A DNA stretch of 41,843 bases from Ancrocorticia sp. (GCA_022648165.1 JALCLX010000014.1:1-41843), one strand, 5' to 3'. Positions 8,669-18,138 are shown, numbered from the stretch's first letter. Numbers and translations: made by a program. Notes: a model not told the origin generated them from the letters alone.

Positions 8669-9826
8669 TTAGGCCAGGCGGTACAGCCAGCCGAACTTGT
8701 CTTCGGCGTGCCCCAGCTGAATAGCTGTGAGCTCGTCGTAAATCTGCTTGGTAATCTCACTGTTGGGAATCTCCACGTGGAACTTCTCACCTGTGGCAGC
8801 AATTTCTCCGGTCAGCGAACCGATCGACGTTACTACAGCGGCAGTTCCGCATGCGAACATCTCTGCCACCTTGCCGCTCTTAATATCTGCAAGCAGCTCC
8901 GCCAGCGGAATCGTGGTTTCGGTGACCGTACGCCCCTGCGAACGCAGGAGTTGCAAAATAGACGAACGTGTGCAGCCGGGCAAGATGTTGCCGGTCAGTT
9001 TGGGTGTGCGGAACGTGCCATCATCCATCACTACGAACACGTTCATCCCGCCCAGTTCGTCCAAGTTCATGTTGGTCGCGCCATCCAGGAACAACACCTC
9101 GTCGTAACCTTCGTCGTGCGCGTGTACCTTGGGAAGCAAAGACGCGGCGTAGTTGCCACCTGTCTTCACGTCTCCCATACCGCCAGGGCCGGAGCGATGG
9201 TAGTGCGGTTCTACCCACACGTTGATCGGTTGGAAGCCGTGAGAGAAGTAAGCTCCTGATGGGGAACCAATTAGCACGTATTCGTACCGGTTCGCGGCAG
9301 CAACGCCAAGGAATGGGTCAGAAGCAAAGATGTATGGCCGCAAATAAAGCGAGGATCCGGAAGCCGACGGCACCCACTCCTTATCTGCCTGTACCAAGCC
9401 AACCACAGACGCCATAAAATCCCTAGGGTCGAATTCCGGGATTGCCAGGCGACGGGCCGAATGGTTCAGGCGGGCTGCGTTATAGCTGGGGCGGAATGTC
9501 CACACGGAACCGTCGTCGTGTCTATACGCCTTGAGACCCTCAAAAACTTCCTGAGCATAATGGAGTACAGCTGCGGCAGGATCCAGGGCGAATGGGCCAT
9601 ATGGTTCAACCTGCTTGTTATGCCATCCTTCGTCTGGGGTCCACGTGGCGTGCGCCATGTGATCGGAGAAATCTTTGCCGAAGAGCATCTTAGCCATCTT
9701 GGCTTCGCGTTCTTCGGGAGTTGCTGGATTCGGGTGAGGTAAGCGCGTGAACTCCCCTGCGAGTTCGCTCGCTTCTGGCACTGGCTGCGCGGCAGCGCGT
9801 TCGAGTGCAGTGGGTGTGTACGACAT
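8669..9826 (-). CDS. ilvE: Branched-chain amino acid aminotransferase
   Basis: A 385-residue fold-type IV PLP aminotransferase carrying out the last step of valine, isoleucine and leucine synthesis with glutamate as amino donor. Visible landmarks are EVFEGLKAYRH, the Schiff-base lysine in GDVKTGGNYAAS, and FLDGATNMNLDELGGMNVF. The end motif includes ACGTAAVV, where the cofactor phosphate sits in relatives. The start chosen is the ATG at 9826, because AAGGAA lies 6 bp ahead; the ATG at 9832 would be too close. The gene lies 99 bp downstream of leuB on the same strand and precedes cimA, forming a cluster for isoleucine and leucine. Confidence 0.94.
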   Translation of the reverse strand: MSYTPTALERAAAQPVPEASELAGEFTRLPHPNPATPEEREAKMAKMLFGKDFSDHMAHATWTPDEGWHNKQVEPYGPFALDPAAAVLHYAQEVFEGLKAYRHDDGSVWTFRPSYNAARLNHSARRLAIPEFDPRDFMASVVGLVQADKEWVPSASGSSLYLRPYIFASDPFLGVAAANRYEYVLIGSPSGAYFSHGFQPINVWVEPHYHRSGPGGMGDVKTGGNYAASLLPKVHAHDEGYDEVLFLDGATNMNLDELGGMNVFVVMDDGTFRTPKLTGNILPGCTRSSILQLLRSQGRTVTETTIPLAELLADIKSGKVAEMFACGTAAVVTSIGSLTGEIAATGEKFHVEIPNSEITKQIYDELTAIQLGHAEDKFGWLYRLA

Positions 9827-9925
9827 GATCATTTCCTTCATTGAGAAACACTCAGGTTCAAGATTACCTGGATGGATTGAGCATTTGTGGGGATTAAAGG
9901 ACCCGGCTGGCAGGCCCTCCATGCG

Positions 9926-10993
9926 CTACAACAATGCGGCGATAGCATCCCCTACTTCACGGGTGGACCGGCGGAGCGGCGCACCTGCGGTTGCGGCTGC
10001 GGCCCGTGCGGCCATATCCGAATCAATAGCAGCCTCGATACGAAGCGCTTCTGGCGCAAACCCGAGGTGATCAAGCAGCAATGCAACTGATGCGATGGTG
10101 GCTGTCGGATCAGCGACATCCTTCCCCGCAATGTCCGGTGCTGAACCGTGGATGGGCTCAAACATGGAAGGATAGGCGCGCTCTGGGTTGATATTGCCCG
10201 ATGCTGCGAGGCCCACCCCGCCGGTAACTGCGCCCGCTTCATCCGTCAGAATGTCGCCGAACAGGTTATCGGTGACAAGAACGTCAAAGCGGCCTGGATC
10301 GGTGACCAGGAAGATTGTGGCGGCGTCTACATGGAGGTAATCCACTGCGACGTCTGGGTATTCTTTCGATACCTGGTCGATGATGCGGCGCCACAGCCCG
10401 CCAGCGTTGACGAGCACGTTGTGCTTGTGGACATATGTGAGCTTCTTGCGCGGCCGAGAGTTCGCCTTCTCGAAGGCGTAACGGACAACGCGTTCCACTC
10501 CAAACGCGGTGTTCACAGAGACTTCTGTAGCAATCTCCTGTGGGGTGCCCTGGCGCACCACGCCGCCGTTGCCGCAATACAAACCTTCAGTACCCTCGCG
10601 TACAACCAAAAAATCGATTTTTCCCGGGTTAGCGAGTGGCGTAGGAACGCCAGGGTAATACTTGTTGGGACGCAGGTTCACATACTGGTCTAGCGAAAAA
10701 CGGAGCCTGAGGAGCAGGCCCCGCTCCAAAACCCCTGAGGGAACGGAAGGATCTCCTACGGCGCCCAACAATATTGCGTCATGCTGCTTAATGGATTCGA
10801 GTTCCTCGTCAGGCAATACTTCGCCCGTACGATGCCAGCGAGCAGCACCAAGATCATATGTGGTGGTGCGAATATCCGTATCCGTCCCGGCGGTGACGGC
10901 GTTCAGTACCTTGAGGCCTTCAGCCACGACTTCGGGGCCAATTCCGTCTCCGGGGATAACGGCGAGATCAATGTTCCGTGTCATGCCTTTCAT
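9926..10993 (-). CDS. leuB: 3-isopropylmalate dehydrogenase
   Basis: A 355-residue NAD-dependent decarboxylating dehydrogenase. LeuB oxidises 3-isopropylmalate in leucine synthesis and 3-methylmalate in the citramalate route. Motifs include [13 protein letters not shown] at the N-terminus, [13 protein letters not shown] for substrate contact, [14 protein letters not shown], and the metal and nucleotide region [15 protein letters not shown] followed by [15 protein letters not shown]. Two starts are possible, ATG 10993 or ATG 10984; neither has a standard ribosome site. The gene is divergent from the acylphosphatase gene, and a short inverted repeat lies between them (11014-11031). Confidence 0.94.
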   Translation of the reverse strand: MKGMTRNIDLAVIPGDGIGPEVVAEGLKVLNAVTAGTDTDIRTTTYDLGAARWHRTGEVLPDEELESIKQHDAILLGAVGDPSVPSGVLERGLLLRLRFSLDQYVNLRPNKYYPGVPTPLANPGKIDFLVVREGTEGLYCGNGGVVRQGTPQEIATEVSVNTAFGVERVVRYAFEKANSRPRKKLTYVHKHNVLVNAGGLWRRIIDQVSKEYPDVAVDYLHVDAATIFLVTDPGRFDVLVTDNLFGDILTDEAGAVTGGVGLAASGNINPERAYPSMFEPIHGSAPDIAGKDVADPTATIASVALLLDHLGFAPEALRIEAAIDSDMAARAAAATAGAPLRRSTREVGDAIAALL

Positions 10994-11013
10994 CGTAGGA
11001 CGGTGTTCAGCAG

Positions 11014-11031
11014 GTGGGACAGATATCCCAC
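11014..11031. promoter_or_regulatory. Inverted repeat in the leuB/acylphosphatase divergent promoter region
   Basis: GTGGGA and TCCCAC flank 6 bp (11014-11019, 11026-11031). It covers where the -35 region of the acylphosphatase promoter would lie and is about 20 bp upstream of leuB. This position would suit an operator, but the binding protein is unknown and 6-bp arms can occur by chance. Confidence 0.35.
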
Positions 11032-11050
11032 GATGTGGATCGATCTTTCG

Positions 11051-11056
11051 TAGAAT
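11051..11056 (+). promoter_or_regulatory. -10 box of a leaderless acylphosphatase transcript
   Basis: TAGAAT ends 6 bp before the GTG start at 11063, and no ribosome site is present. This spacing puts the transcription start on the start codon. No clear -35 hexamer is seen. Confidence 0.6.
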
Positions 11057-11062
11057 CGATGC

Positions 11063-11335
11063 GTGAACACCGCAGTTGTGGTACGTGTGGAAGGCCGAGT
11101 CCAGGCAGTCGGCTATCGCTTCTGGGCGCAGATGGAAGCCGAAAAACTGGGGATCACCGGGTGGATACGAAACGAACCAGACGGCGCCGTCGTCGCTCAC
11201 TTAGAAGGCCCAAGCAGTGCGATACGCGACATGGTCCGCGCTATGTGGAAGGGGCCACGTTGGTGCCACGTCACGGATGTCACCCTCTCCGAAGCCGAGG
11301 TAGAAGGCTACATGCGCTTCGCAACGGAATACTGA
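11063..11335 (+). CDS. acyP: Acylphosphatase
   Basis: A 90-residue small enzyme that hydrolyses acyl-phosphates such as carbamoyl- or acetyl-phosphate. Both family signatures are present. The first is [11 protein letters not shown] near residues 11-21, which holds the phosphate-binding loop and catalytic Arg. The second is [17 protein letters not shown], with the catalytic Asn. The length matches the family. The GTG start is probably leaderless, with TAGAAT six bases upstream. It is divergent from leuB and convergent with the phosphatase gene. No pathway link to either neighbour is evident. Confidence 0.92.
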   Translation: MNTAVVVRVEGRVQAVGYRFWAQMEAEKLGITGWIRNEPDGAVVAHLEGPSSAIRDMVRAMWKGPRWCHVTDVTLSEAEVEGYMRFATEY

Positions 11336-11414
11336 GAGTGTTGGCGCCCGCGTGCCAAGTGGCGCTGGCCTGGAAATTGGACTACATCGGTGCCATCAGC
11401 ATCCGCGAAGCTCC

Positions 11415-12209
11415 CTATGCCACGAACCGCGCCTGAAGCGCGTCCATATCGCTATCGGTCAGCCCCAGGCCATCGAACGCATAACCTTCAATGGAACCCC
11501 AGCGGGAACGGACTTCACTACACGCAACTTCGATATAGCTGTCCTGCACACCGAGCACGCGCAGAAGCGGCTCACGCGGGATCCCTCGCGCCACTGCATT
11601 ATCGATGATCGGCTTCATCGCCGGCAACAGGTCCGTGTTGGTTTGCAGATAGTCTTCGCGTACAACCCTCGCGGGAACGCCCAACAACAGTAACAGGCTG
11701 GCCACGGCCCATCCCGTGCGGTCCTTACCTGTGGTGCAATGGACTAGCGCCGCACCGGTACGGTCTGGATCAATCAGGTCGCGAAAGTATGCGCGGTAAG
11801 AATCGAGCGCAGAAGGAAGCGCCACGATATCTTGATACGACTCTTCCATCACCTGGTCGATAGCGCCGCCCGCGAACATTTCGGCAAGAGCCTCCGGATT
11901 GTTCGTCAGCATGTCCATGCCCGCCGCCGCGTCCTCCGCGCGGTCTGCCAGAACGTTGAGCGGCACGATGCGCACGCCAGGTTCAACCGGGTCTGGGGCT
12001 TTCGAACGCTCCTCTTCTGTACGCAGATCATAAACTGTGGCTACTCCCAGCGAACGCAGCATCGCGGCGTCGTCGGGAACCATCGCCGCTATAGCAGCAG
12101 ATCGAAACAGCTGCCCCGTACGGACGGCGCCTCCGCGGGCCGGCAAGCCGCCCACGTCGCGTCCATTTGCGATACGCGAAAATGGGATGCGGCGGTTTGG
12201 TGTTGTCAT
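11415..12209 (-). CDS. PtpB-like tyrosine phosphatase/phosphoinositide phosphatase
   Basis: A 264-residue protein of the bacterial Tyr_phosphatase3 (PtpB-like) family. The active-site loop VHCTTGKDRTGWA carries the CX5R motif with cysteine nucleophile and arginine. The lysine-aspartate after the second glycine is the hallmark shared with triple-specificity and lipid phosphatases. The N-terminal FSRIANGRDVGGLPARGG and VYDLRTEEER blocks are also typical. There is no signal peptide. It lies 77 bp downstream of aspA on the same strand, so it may be cotranscribed. Members can act on phosphotyrosine or phosphoinositides; the substrate here is unknown. Confidence 0.85.
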   Translation of the reverse strand: MTTPNRRIPFSRIANGRDVGGLPARGGAVRTGQLFRSAAIAAMVPDDAAMLRSLGVATVYDLRTEEERSKAPDPVEPGVRIVPLNVLADRAEDAAAGMDMLTNNPEALAEMFAGGAIDQVMEESYQDIVALPSALDSYRAYFRDLIDPDRTGAALVHCTTGKDRTGWAVASLLLLLGVPARVVREDYLQTNTDLLPAMKPIIDNAVARGIPREPLLRVLGVQDSYIEVACSEVRSRWGSIEGYAFDGLGLTDSDMDALQARFVA

Positions 12210-12286
12210 AGGGAGCTCCGTTCGTAGTTGAACTCAGCTTATGGCATGCGCCAAACCGCCGCTCTGGTCCGATCGTCCCAGGGTGT

Positions 12287-13756
12287 CTAGTGGTGCACTT
12301 CGCCCCGGTAGCGCGGCCGTGCCAGGTTATCGGCGGAGAGAATCTCGTCGACTTTCTCTTCTGACAACAGCCCCATCTCCAGAATGACATCGCGCACAGA
12401 CTTGTTTTCTGCGGCCGCCTTCTTTCCGACGACGTCGCCCATGTGGTGCCCGATCACGTCGTTAAAGTACGTCACGATTCCGATCGAGTTCATCACGTAG
12501 TTCCGGCAGTGCTCCGCATTGGCGGTGATACCCACAACACAGCGCTCCCGCAACGTATTGCACCCGTTGGTGAGCAGCTTAAGGCTTTCAAACATCGCCT
12601 CAGCGATCACGGGCTCCATCACATTGAGCTGCAACTGGCCCGCCTCAGCCGCCATCGTAACCGTGACGTCGTTTCCGATCACCTTGAAGCAAATCTGATT
12701 GACCACTTCTGGTATCACCGGGTTTACCTTGGCAGGCATGATCGAGGAACCCGCAGCCATCTTTGGCAAGTTGATCTCGTGCAAACCTGCCCGCGGGCCA
12801 GAAGCAAGTAGCCGCAGATCGTTGCAGATCTTCGAAAGTTTGGCGGCCGTGCGCTTGACCGTCGCGTGCATCGAAACGTACGCACCAGAATCAGACGTCG
12901 CTTCCACCAGATTCGTCGCACCTGTAACATTGGCGCCCGTGATCTCCCGAAGGTGACGAACCACTGCCTCCTGATACCCGGGTGGAGTATTCAATCCCGT
13001 ACCAATTGCGGTTGCACCCAAATTCGTTTCAAGCAATAGCTCAGAGTTATTGACTAGGCGCGCATCCTCCTCGCGCAGGTTCTCAGCAAATGCCATGAAC
13101 TCCTGGCCAAGAGTCATAGGCACCGCATCCTGCAACTGAGTGCGGCCCATCGTGAGCACATCGCGGAATTCTTCACCCTTCGCAGCGAAAGCATCCGCAA
13201 GGGAGCTGATCGCCGCACGAAGTTTCTGCACTTTCGTATACATGGCCAGGCGGAGCGCGGTGGGATAGGTGTCATTAGTGGACTGCGAATGGTTCACGTC
13301 GTCGTTCGGATTAATCACGTCGTAGGCACCCTTGGGCTTGCCCAGCAGCTCCAATGCCAGATTTGCGATGACCTCATTGGCGTTCATATTGACCGAGGTA
13401 CCCGCTCCCCCTTGGAATTGATCCACCGGGAACTGGTCCATGCAGCGGCCTTGCTCAAGGATTGCATCACACGCGGCGGTGATCGCATCAGCAACATTGG
13501 AACTAATTGCGCCTAGCTCCTCATTGGCTAGCGCAGCAGCCTTCTTCACTTGCACAATCGCATGGATCATTTCCGGCACAGCATTCACCGGATTCCCTGA
13601 GATCCGATAATTCTCCTGTGCACGCAGCGTGTGGATCCCCCAGTAAGCATCCGAAGGCACGTCTCGTTTCCCCAACAGGTCCTCTTCGACCCGTGTTTTC
13701 TTCATTGGCATCGTATCTTGTGTGTCAGGTGCGGTCTGATTCGGCGCGGAGGCCAT
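12287..13756 (-). CDS. aspA: Aspartate ammonia-lyase
   Basis: A 489-residue member of the fumarase/aspartase superfamily that converts aspartate reversibly to fumarate and ammonia. Seen are [20 protein letters not shown], the aspartase pattern [30 protein letters not shown] and the catalytic loop [15 protein letters not shown]. The ATG at 13756 has AAGGAG five bases upstream. This supports an N-terminal extension of about 17 residues over the usual start (MKKTRVEED). Fumarase is less likely because of the aspartase-type N-terminus. With the DcuB transporter 860 bp away, it points to aspartate use as a source of fumarate for anaerobic respiration. Confidence 0.94.
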   Translation of the reverse strand: MASAPNQTAPDTQDTMPMKKTRVEEDLLGKRDVPSDAYWGIHTLRAQENYRISGNPVNAVPEMIHAIVQVKKAAALANEELGAISSNVADAITAACDAILEQGRCMDQFPVDQFQGGAGTSVNMNANEVIANLALELLGKPKGAYDVINPNDDVNHSQSTNDTYPTALRLAMYTKVQKLRAAISSLADAFAAKGEEFRDVLTMGRTQLQDAVPMTLGQEFMAFAENLREEDARLVNNSELLLETNLGATAIGTGLNTPPGYQEAVVRHLREITGANVTGATNLVEATSDSGAYVSMHATVKRTAAKLSKICNDLRLLASGPRAGLHEINLPKMAAGSSIMPAKVNPVIPEVVNQICFKVIGNDVTVTMAAEAGQLQLNVMEPVIAEAMFESLKLLTNGCNTLRERCVVGITANAEHCRNYVMNSIGIVTYFNDVIGHHMGDVVGKKAAAENKSVRDVILEMGLLSEEKVDEILSADNLARPRYRGEVHH

Positions 13757-13946
13757 AGCATCTCCTTATACTCACCGCCCAGTGGGCGCATGTGGAAGTC
13801 CTCACACACCAGACTAGGTGGAAAGCCATGCGGCGGAAACCAGCACATACAGCCTCAAAGCAGGGGTGCTTGACCGATCCTCACAGCTGATCTACAGTCA
13901 TATGTTTTGGGCCTCTGCGCTCCCCCGATCCTCCGCTGGCCTTCAC

Positions 13947-14422
13947 TTACCCCTCTGATACGGCACGGCCAATCGTATCGATCAGCGCCTTTACCCGCCG
14001 TGACACGGTGAAATACGGCCTGGTAACAACAACCAGCCTCTGATATGTAACCGGCTCAAATCGGCGGAACGCAAGTGCCGGGAACAGGTCTATTACCGAT
14101 GCAGGGAGAAAGCTGATTGATCCCTCCTCCACCAGTGCCTGCATGTAGCACAGTTGAGAGGTGCGGTGGACCACCCGGGCGTGTGCGCCGGCTGCACGCA
14201 TTTGCCCAAGATGGCCTCGGCCCGCTGCAGAAAGAACCGACCGCTTGCAGTCAATTGCGCGCCTTGCTGGGTGCGTTCGAAGAGTTCCACATCTAACGTG
14301 TGCTCCAAGCGCCGGACGGCGGCAGACAAGCTGGATTGCGAGATGAACATGTCCCGGGCGGCGCGCGTGAAGCTACCGCTGTGCGCTACCGCAACAAAGT
14401 ATTCCAGGTCACGTATCTCCAT
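13947..14422 (-). pseudogene. Broken LysR-type regulator gene (internal deletion plus frameshift)
   Basis: The first 70 codons encode a standard LysR winged helix-turn-helix: MEIRDLEYFVAVAHSGSFTR, then ISQSSLSAAVRRLEHTLDVELFER. The frame is lost near 14210, after RAEAILG. In the next frame the text resumes as MRAAGAHARVV and then the C-terminal ligand-domain end (SQLCYMQALVEEGSISFLPASV). The whole locus would make only about 158 residues against roughly 300 for the family. So about 130-140 codons of the effector domain are missing, besides a one-base deletion (GGCAAA where GGCCAAA would restore the frame). It is divergent from dcuB, where its intact form probably acted as local regulator. Confidence 0.85.
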
Positions 14423-14614
14423 ATGCCCACCATGCTACGCGAGCTATCGGAAAACTCGATACCACAATCTCAAATGGCGATCGGATCTGGCGTCTTATCT
14501 CGCCTCACCGCGTCGTAGCGTGTGTGCTATCAGCCAGCACGATCAACCAGTTACAAGGCCCAGGCGGCTTCGGCGGTTCGATTGCCTCGCAGGCTTGTAG
14601 CAAAGGAGAAATAT

Positions 14615-16084
14615 ATGGAATGGGCGTTGCTCGCCGCGGAATTCGCGGTGATGTTCTTCTGTATCATCATGGGTGCCCGATCCGGTGGGATGGGACTCGG
14701 ATTCTGGGGCGGGCTCGGTATGCTCGTCATCGTCATGGTCTTCCGGGAACCTGCCGCGGATCCGCCAATGGACGTCATGCTGATCATTCTGGCCGTCATC
14801 AGCGCTACCGCAACAATGCAAGCCGCTGGAGGTATCGATTTCCTGGTCGGTATCGCCGCGCGGATCATTAGAAAGCATCCTAACCACATCACATTCGTCG
14901 GCCCGCTGGTCGCCTGGCTATTCGTGGTCTGCGCCGGCACCGGTCACATCCTGTACCCGCTACTTCCCGTGATTCACGATACGTCCGTGCGAAACGGCGT
15001 TCGGCCAGAGCGCCCCATGAGCGTCGCTGTTATCGGCTCGCTGCTCGCAATTGTGGCCTCGCCAGTTTCCGCTGCTACTGCTGCGCTGCTGGTGGTGTTG
15101 GAACCCCGCGGCGTCACAATGCCGCAGATCCTCTCAATCTCAATCCCCGCCACATTCATCGGCATGTTGCTCGCATCCACCGTCATGTACCACTGGGGCA
15201 AGGAACTCGAAGACGATCCTGTGTATCAAAAGCGCGTCGCAGCCGGCGAAATGGAGGATATCCCCGAATACGTCAAGCTGCGCCGCCGTGCCAAGCGGGA
15301 AAAGATCAGCGTCCAAGAACTCATGGAACGCGAAGGAATCGCGGATGTTGATATCCCCGATGAAGCCGAGATCGCCCGAATCGACCAAGAAAAGGATGCC
15401 GCACGAGTTGCCGCCGCGGAACAAGCCAACGGCGCACGCCCCGGTTCGGGAAAGAAATCAGCGATCATCTTCATGGTCACAGTTCTTCTCGTCATCGTCT
15501 TAGGTAGCTTCTCCGCCCTCCGTCCACTTGATGCGGACGGTTCACCGCTGTCGATGTCTGTGCTCATCCAGATCATCATGTTGGCTTGCTCCGCTGTTAT
15601 CGCTCTGGTGACAAAAGTGAAGGTCTCCGCAATCCCCAGCACGTCGATTGCAAAAACGGGCCAAGTCGCCGTCGTCAGTATTTTTGGGCTCGCATGGCTG
15701 GTCACCACCGTTATCGATGCCCATATTGATCTGATCGTCTCCGCCATGTCGTCAATGACAAGTGAACATCCGTGGCTCTTCACTGTGGTGCTGTTCTTGG
15801 GTGCATGCGTGCTGTTCTCGCAGGCCACAACCACGCGTACCTTGATGCCATTGGGCGCTTCGCTTGGAATCTCTACTCCGATGCTGGTAGCCATGTGGCC
15901 TGCCGTCAGCGCTGCCTTCATCCTGCCGACCTACCCAACGGCCGTCGCGGCGTTAAACTTCGATCGCTCCGGTACGTCCAAGATAGGCAAGTTTGTTTTC
16001 AATCACTCATACATGGTTCCCGGCTTGGTTGCCGTGATCGGTTCAATTCTGATCGGTTTTGGAATCGTTGGAATCTTCTACTAA
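14615..16084 (+). CDS. dcuB: Anaerobic C4-dicarboxylate transporter, DcuB-like
   Basis: A 489-residue membrane protein of the DcuA/DcuB family, exchanging fumarate, aspartate or succinate across the membrane. It resembles DcuB most: PPMDVMLIILAVISATATMQ, CAGTGHILYPLLP, VRPERPMSVAVIG, and near the end LPTYPTAVAALNFDRSGT. About ten or more membrane spans are visible. The ATG at 14615 has AAGGAG with 6-bp spacing. An unusual feature is a charged cytoplasmic-type loop from about residue 194 to 280, rich in Glu, Arg and Ala. It is some 45 residues longer than in E. coli DcuB. The abgA-like gene follows after 16 bp. Confidence 0.9.
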   Translation: MEWALLAAEFAVMFFCIIMGARSGGMGLGFWGGLGMLVIVMVFREPAADPPMDVMLIILAVISATATMQAAGGIDFLVGIAARIIRKHPNHITFVGPLVAWLFVVCAGTGHILYPLLPVIHDTSVRNGVRPERPMSVAVIGSLLAIVASPVSAATAALLVVLEPRGVTMPQILSISIPATFIGMLLASTVMYHWGKELEDDPVYQKRVAAGEMEDIPEYVKLRRRAKREKISVQELMEREGIADVDIPDEAEIARIDQEKDAARVAAAEQANGARPGSGKKSAIIFMVTVLLVIVLGSFSALRPLDADGSPLSMSVLIQIIMLACSAVIALVTKVKVSAIPSTSIAKTGQVAVVSIFGLAWLVTTVIDAHIDLIVSAMSSMTSEHPWLFTVVLFLGACVLFSQATTTRTLMPLGASLGISTPMLVAMWPAVSAAFILPTYPTAVAALNFDRSGTSKIGKFVFNHSYMVPGLVAVIGSILIGFGIVGIFY

Positions 16085-16100
16085 GGAAAGGAAAGCTGAT

Positions 16101-17413
16101 ATGGAGATCAGTGACGATCTGAAGAAGCAACTCGTCGTATGGCGCCGGGACTTCCACAAGTATGCCGAACCGGGGTGGACCGAATTTCGCACAACCTCGA
16201 AAATCGTAAAAGCCTTACAGGGACTCGGTTGGGATGTCATATACGGTCCAGATGTTCATAAAGCCGATACTCGCATGGGCGTGCCCGACGCAGAAACTCT
16301 CGCCGCCGCTCGCCCACGTGCTGTTCAGCAAGGCGCGGACCCCGAACTCGTAGAGAAAATGGGCGAAGGCTTCACCGGTGCAATCGGGATACTCAAAACT
16401 GGCAAGCCCGGGCCTGTCGTCGGTTTCCGTTTCGACATTGATTCGAATGACCTGTTCGAACCGACCGACGACGAAACACACGTCCCCACGAAACTCGGTT
16501 TCGCATCCGTCAACGACGGCGCCATGCACGGCTGCGGCCACGATGGACACGCGGCGATGGGTTTGGGACTCGCAACAGTTCTTTCCCAGCACAAGGACGA
16601 ACTGACCGGTACCGTGAAGATATTCTTCCAGCCCGCCGAAGAAGGCGTGCGTGGCGCACACTCAATGGTGGCAGCCGGTTGGTTCGACGACGTCGACCTG
16701 TTCGTAGCCACCCATCTCATGGCTGCTCAGGGTGCAGGGCACATCTGTACCGGCATGGACACATCACTAGCTAGTACCAAGTTCGACGTTTACTTCGAAG
16801 GCGTCGGCGCCCATGCAGGTGCCGATCCTCAGAAGGGGCACAACGCGCTCCTCGCTGCATGCGCAGCCACCACCAACTGATGGCAATTGCACGGCATTAC
16901 GCCGGAGCCTCCCGTATGAACATCGGCATACTGAGAGCCGGAGAAGGCCGCAATGTGGTCCCCAAGATGGCGTACCTCGAAGCCGAGTGCCGCGGAGCTA
17001 CCAGTGAGATCAACGAATACATGTTCACGCGGGCAAACGACATCATTTCTGGCGCCGCACAAATGTACGATGTGTCCTCGCGCGTAGTGCAGACCGGCCG
17101 GGCCGAAACGTTCATCCCAAGCCCTGAACTACTGCCGTATATTCACGAGGCATTCGCAAAAGTTCCCGGTGTCACTACGGTAACCGATACATCCCGCGGA
17201 TCCTCAGCCGGATCCGAAGATGCCAGCATCATGATCAATCGCGTGCAGCAACATGGAGGGCTCGCGACGTATGTGACGATCGGGATGGACACCCAGGGTG
17301 GGCATCACACACGCAATTTCGATGTCGACGAATCCGTGCTGCAGTACGGCGTTGAAGCAGAATCCGACATTGCACTGGGCGCTGCCGCATTCCTGAAGAG
17401 CATCGGGCGGTAA
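16101..17413 (+). pseudogene. abgA: AbgA-like M20 amidohydrolase, interrupted by one frameshift
   Basis: It matches AbgA, subunit A of p-aminobenzoyl-glutamate hydrolase, along its full length. LVVWRRDFHKYAEPGWTEFR opens it, and the metal-binding motif MHGCGHDGHAAMGLGL is intact, as are FFQPAEEGVRGAHSMV, GVGAHAGADPQKGHNALLAA, and the C-terminal GSEDASIMINRVQQHGG and GHHTRNFD. The first frame ends at 16880 (TGA) after AACAATTN. The remainder continues in another frame from LMAIARHYAGASRMN. One extra base near 16870 restores 437 residues, the size of E. coli AbgA. The start ATG is at 16101 with an AAAGGAAAG ribosome site. It sits 16 bp behind dcuB. The natural substrate is probably an N-acyl amino acid, not necessarily a folate product. 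Confidence 0.85.
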
Positions 17414-17452
17414 TCGGCAGTCCTCAAAGACCAATGCGACTGCCTATCGCCA

Positions 17453-17484
17453 GTGGGGGCCGGCTTTCAGAAGCCGGCCCCCAC
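17453..17484 (+). terminator. Hairpin terminator after abgA
   Basis: Perfect 14-bp GC-rich arms (17453-17466 and 17471-17484) with a TCAG loop lie 39 bp after the abgA stop. The following sequence CTGTCCTCTTC is only mildly T-rich. It is a probable end of the dcuB-abgA transcript. Confidence 0.7.
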
Positions 17485-17500
17485 CTGTCCTCTTCGGCGT

Positions 17501-17575
17501 GTACTTTTTCTAGTTGAAACGCGTAAACGCCCAGGAATGAGTGCCACTTGCGCCCGTTTCAGCTAGAAAAAGTAC
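17501..17575. repeat. Palindromic element, copy 1
   Basis: Arms of 21 bp (17501-17521 and 17555-17575, one mismatch that still pairs G-T) begin GTACTTTTTCTAG and end CTAGAAAAAGTAC. The 33-nt centre contains CCCAGGA and AGTGCCAC, shared with the second copy at 18177-18247. It may be a small MITE-like mobile repeat or a structured RNA. No coding capacity is seen. Confidence 0.85.
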
Positions 17576-17654
17576 CCCAGTCAAACTGCGCGCACTCCAT
17601 CTGGGCTAATCCGATATCCGCCCCGCAACTGGGCCGCATTAGCCAGAGAAAGCA

Positions 17655-17880
17655 ACGCACGCGGAGTTGTTACACCCCAGCCAGTTTGTTCGGCGCGAGC
17701 CAGCCAAAAACACCAGCCAGCGCGGAGTTGTTGCACTAGAGCCGCAGATGTTACGCCCGAGATAGCGGATTTCCCGCCCCCAGGTGTAACAACCACTACC
17801 GGGACGTAACAAGTCCTCTCAGCCACCGGGCATAACGACGCCGTCGCGCAACGAGTCCGCTCCCACGCAACAAGTCCCCT
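17655..17880. repeat. Degenerate repeats around a GTTGTTACG/CGTAACAAG core
   Basis: GCGGAGTTGTT followed by A/G and CAC occurs near 17661 and 17721. On the opposite strand, related words (TGTAACAACC, CGTAACAAGTCC, CGCAACGAGTCC, CGCAACAAGTCC) recur near 17784, 17805, 17847 and 17866 at irregular 19-42 bp steps. They look like decayed tandem copies in both orientations. No gene is seen. Confidence 0.55.
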
Positions 17881-18062
17881 CACTTCCGATGCCGTTGCCA
17901 CCTTACTGTTGCCACAGCAGCTTCACGGCGACGCCGCCACATAGCGGACCTACTTCCGAGGCTTCGCTCCCATCGCTCGACGAGCATCGACCACAAGGCC
18001 CGGGCTTGAAACCCAGGTCTTTCCTCGCTCCCCTCGCTCGAGGGGCTCCAGGGTTTCCAACT

Positions 18063-18138
18063 CAAGAAACTTCCGGCTCAGGTGGCTTCCGGCTCAAGTG
18101 GCTTCCGGCTCTAGGAACGTCCGGCTCTAGGGACTTCG
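18063..18138. repeat. Tandem array, 16-bp unit, nearly five copies
   Basis: Units start at 18063, 18079, 18095, 18111 and 18127 (partial), sharing the end TTCCGGCT or GTCCGGCT. The first bases vary (CAAGAAAC, CAGGTGGC, CAAGTGGC, CTAGGAAC). It is non-coding and lies upstream of the second palindromic element. Confidence 0.8.

Noticed and set aside
16860-16885. Programmed frameshift in abgA
   Set aside because: There is no slippery heptamer, downstream pseudoknot or Shine-Dalgarno stimulator, and several unrelated genes show the same kind of break.
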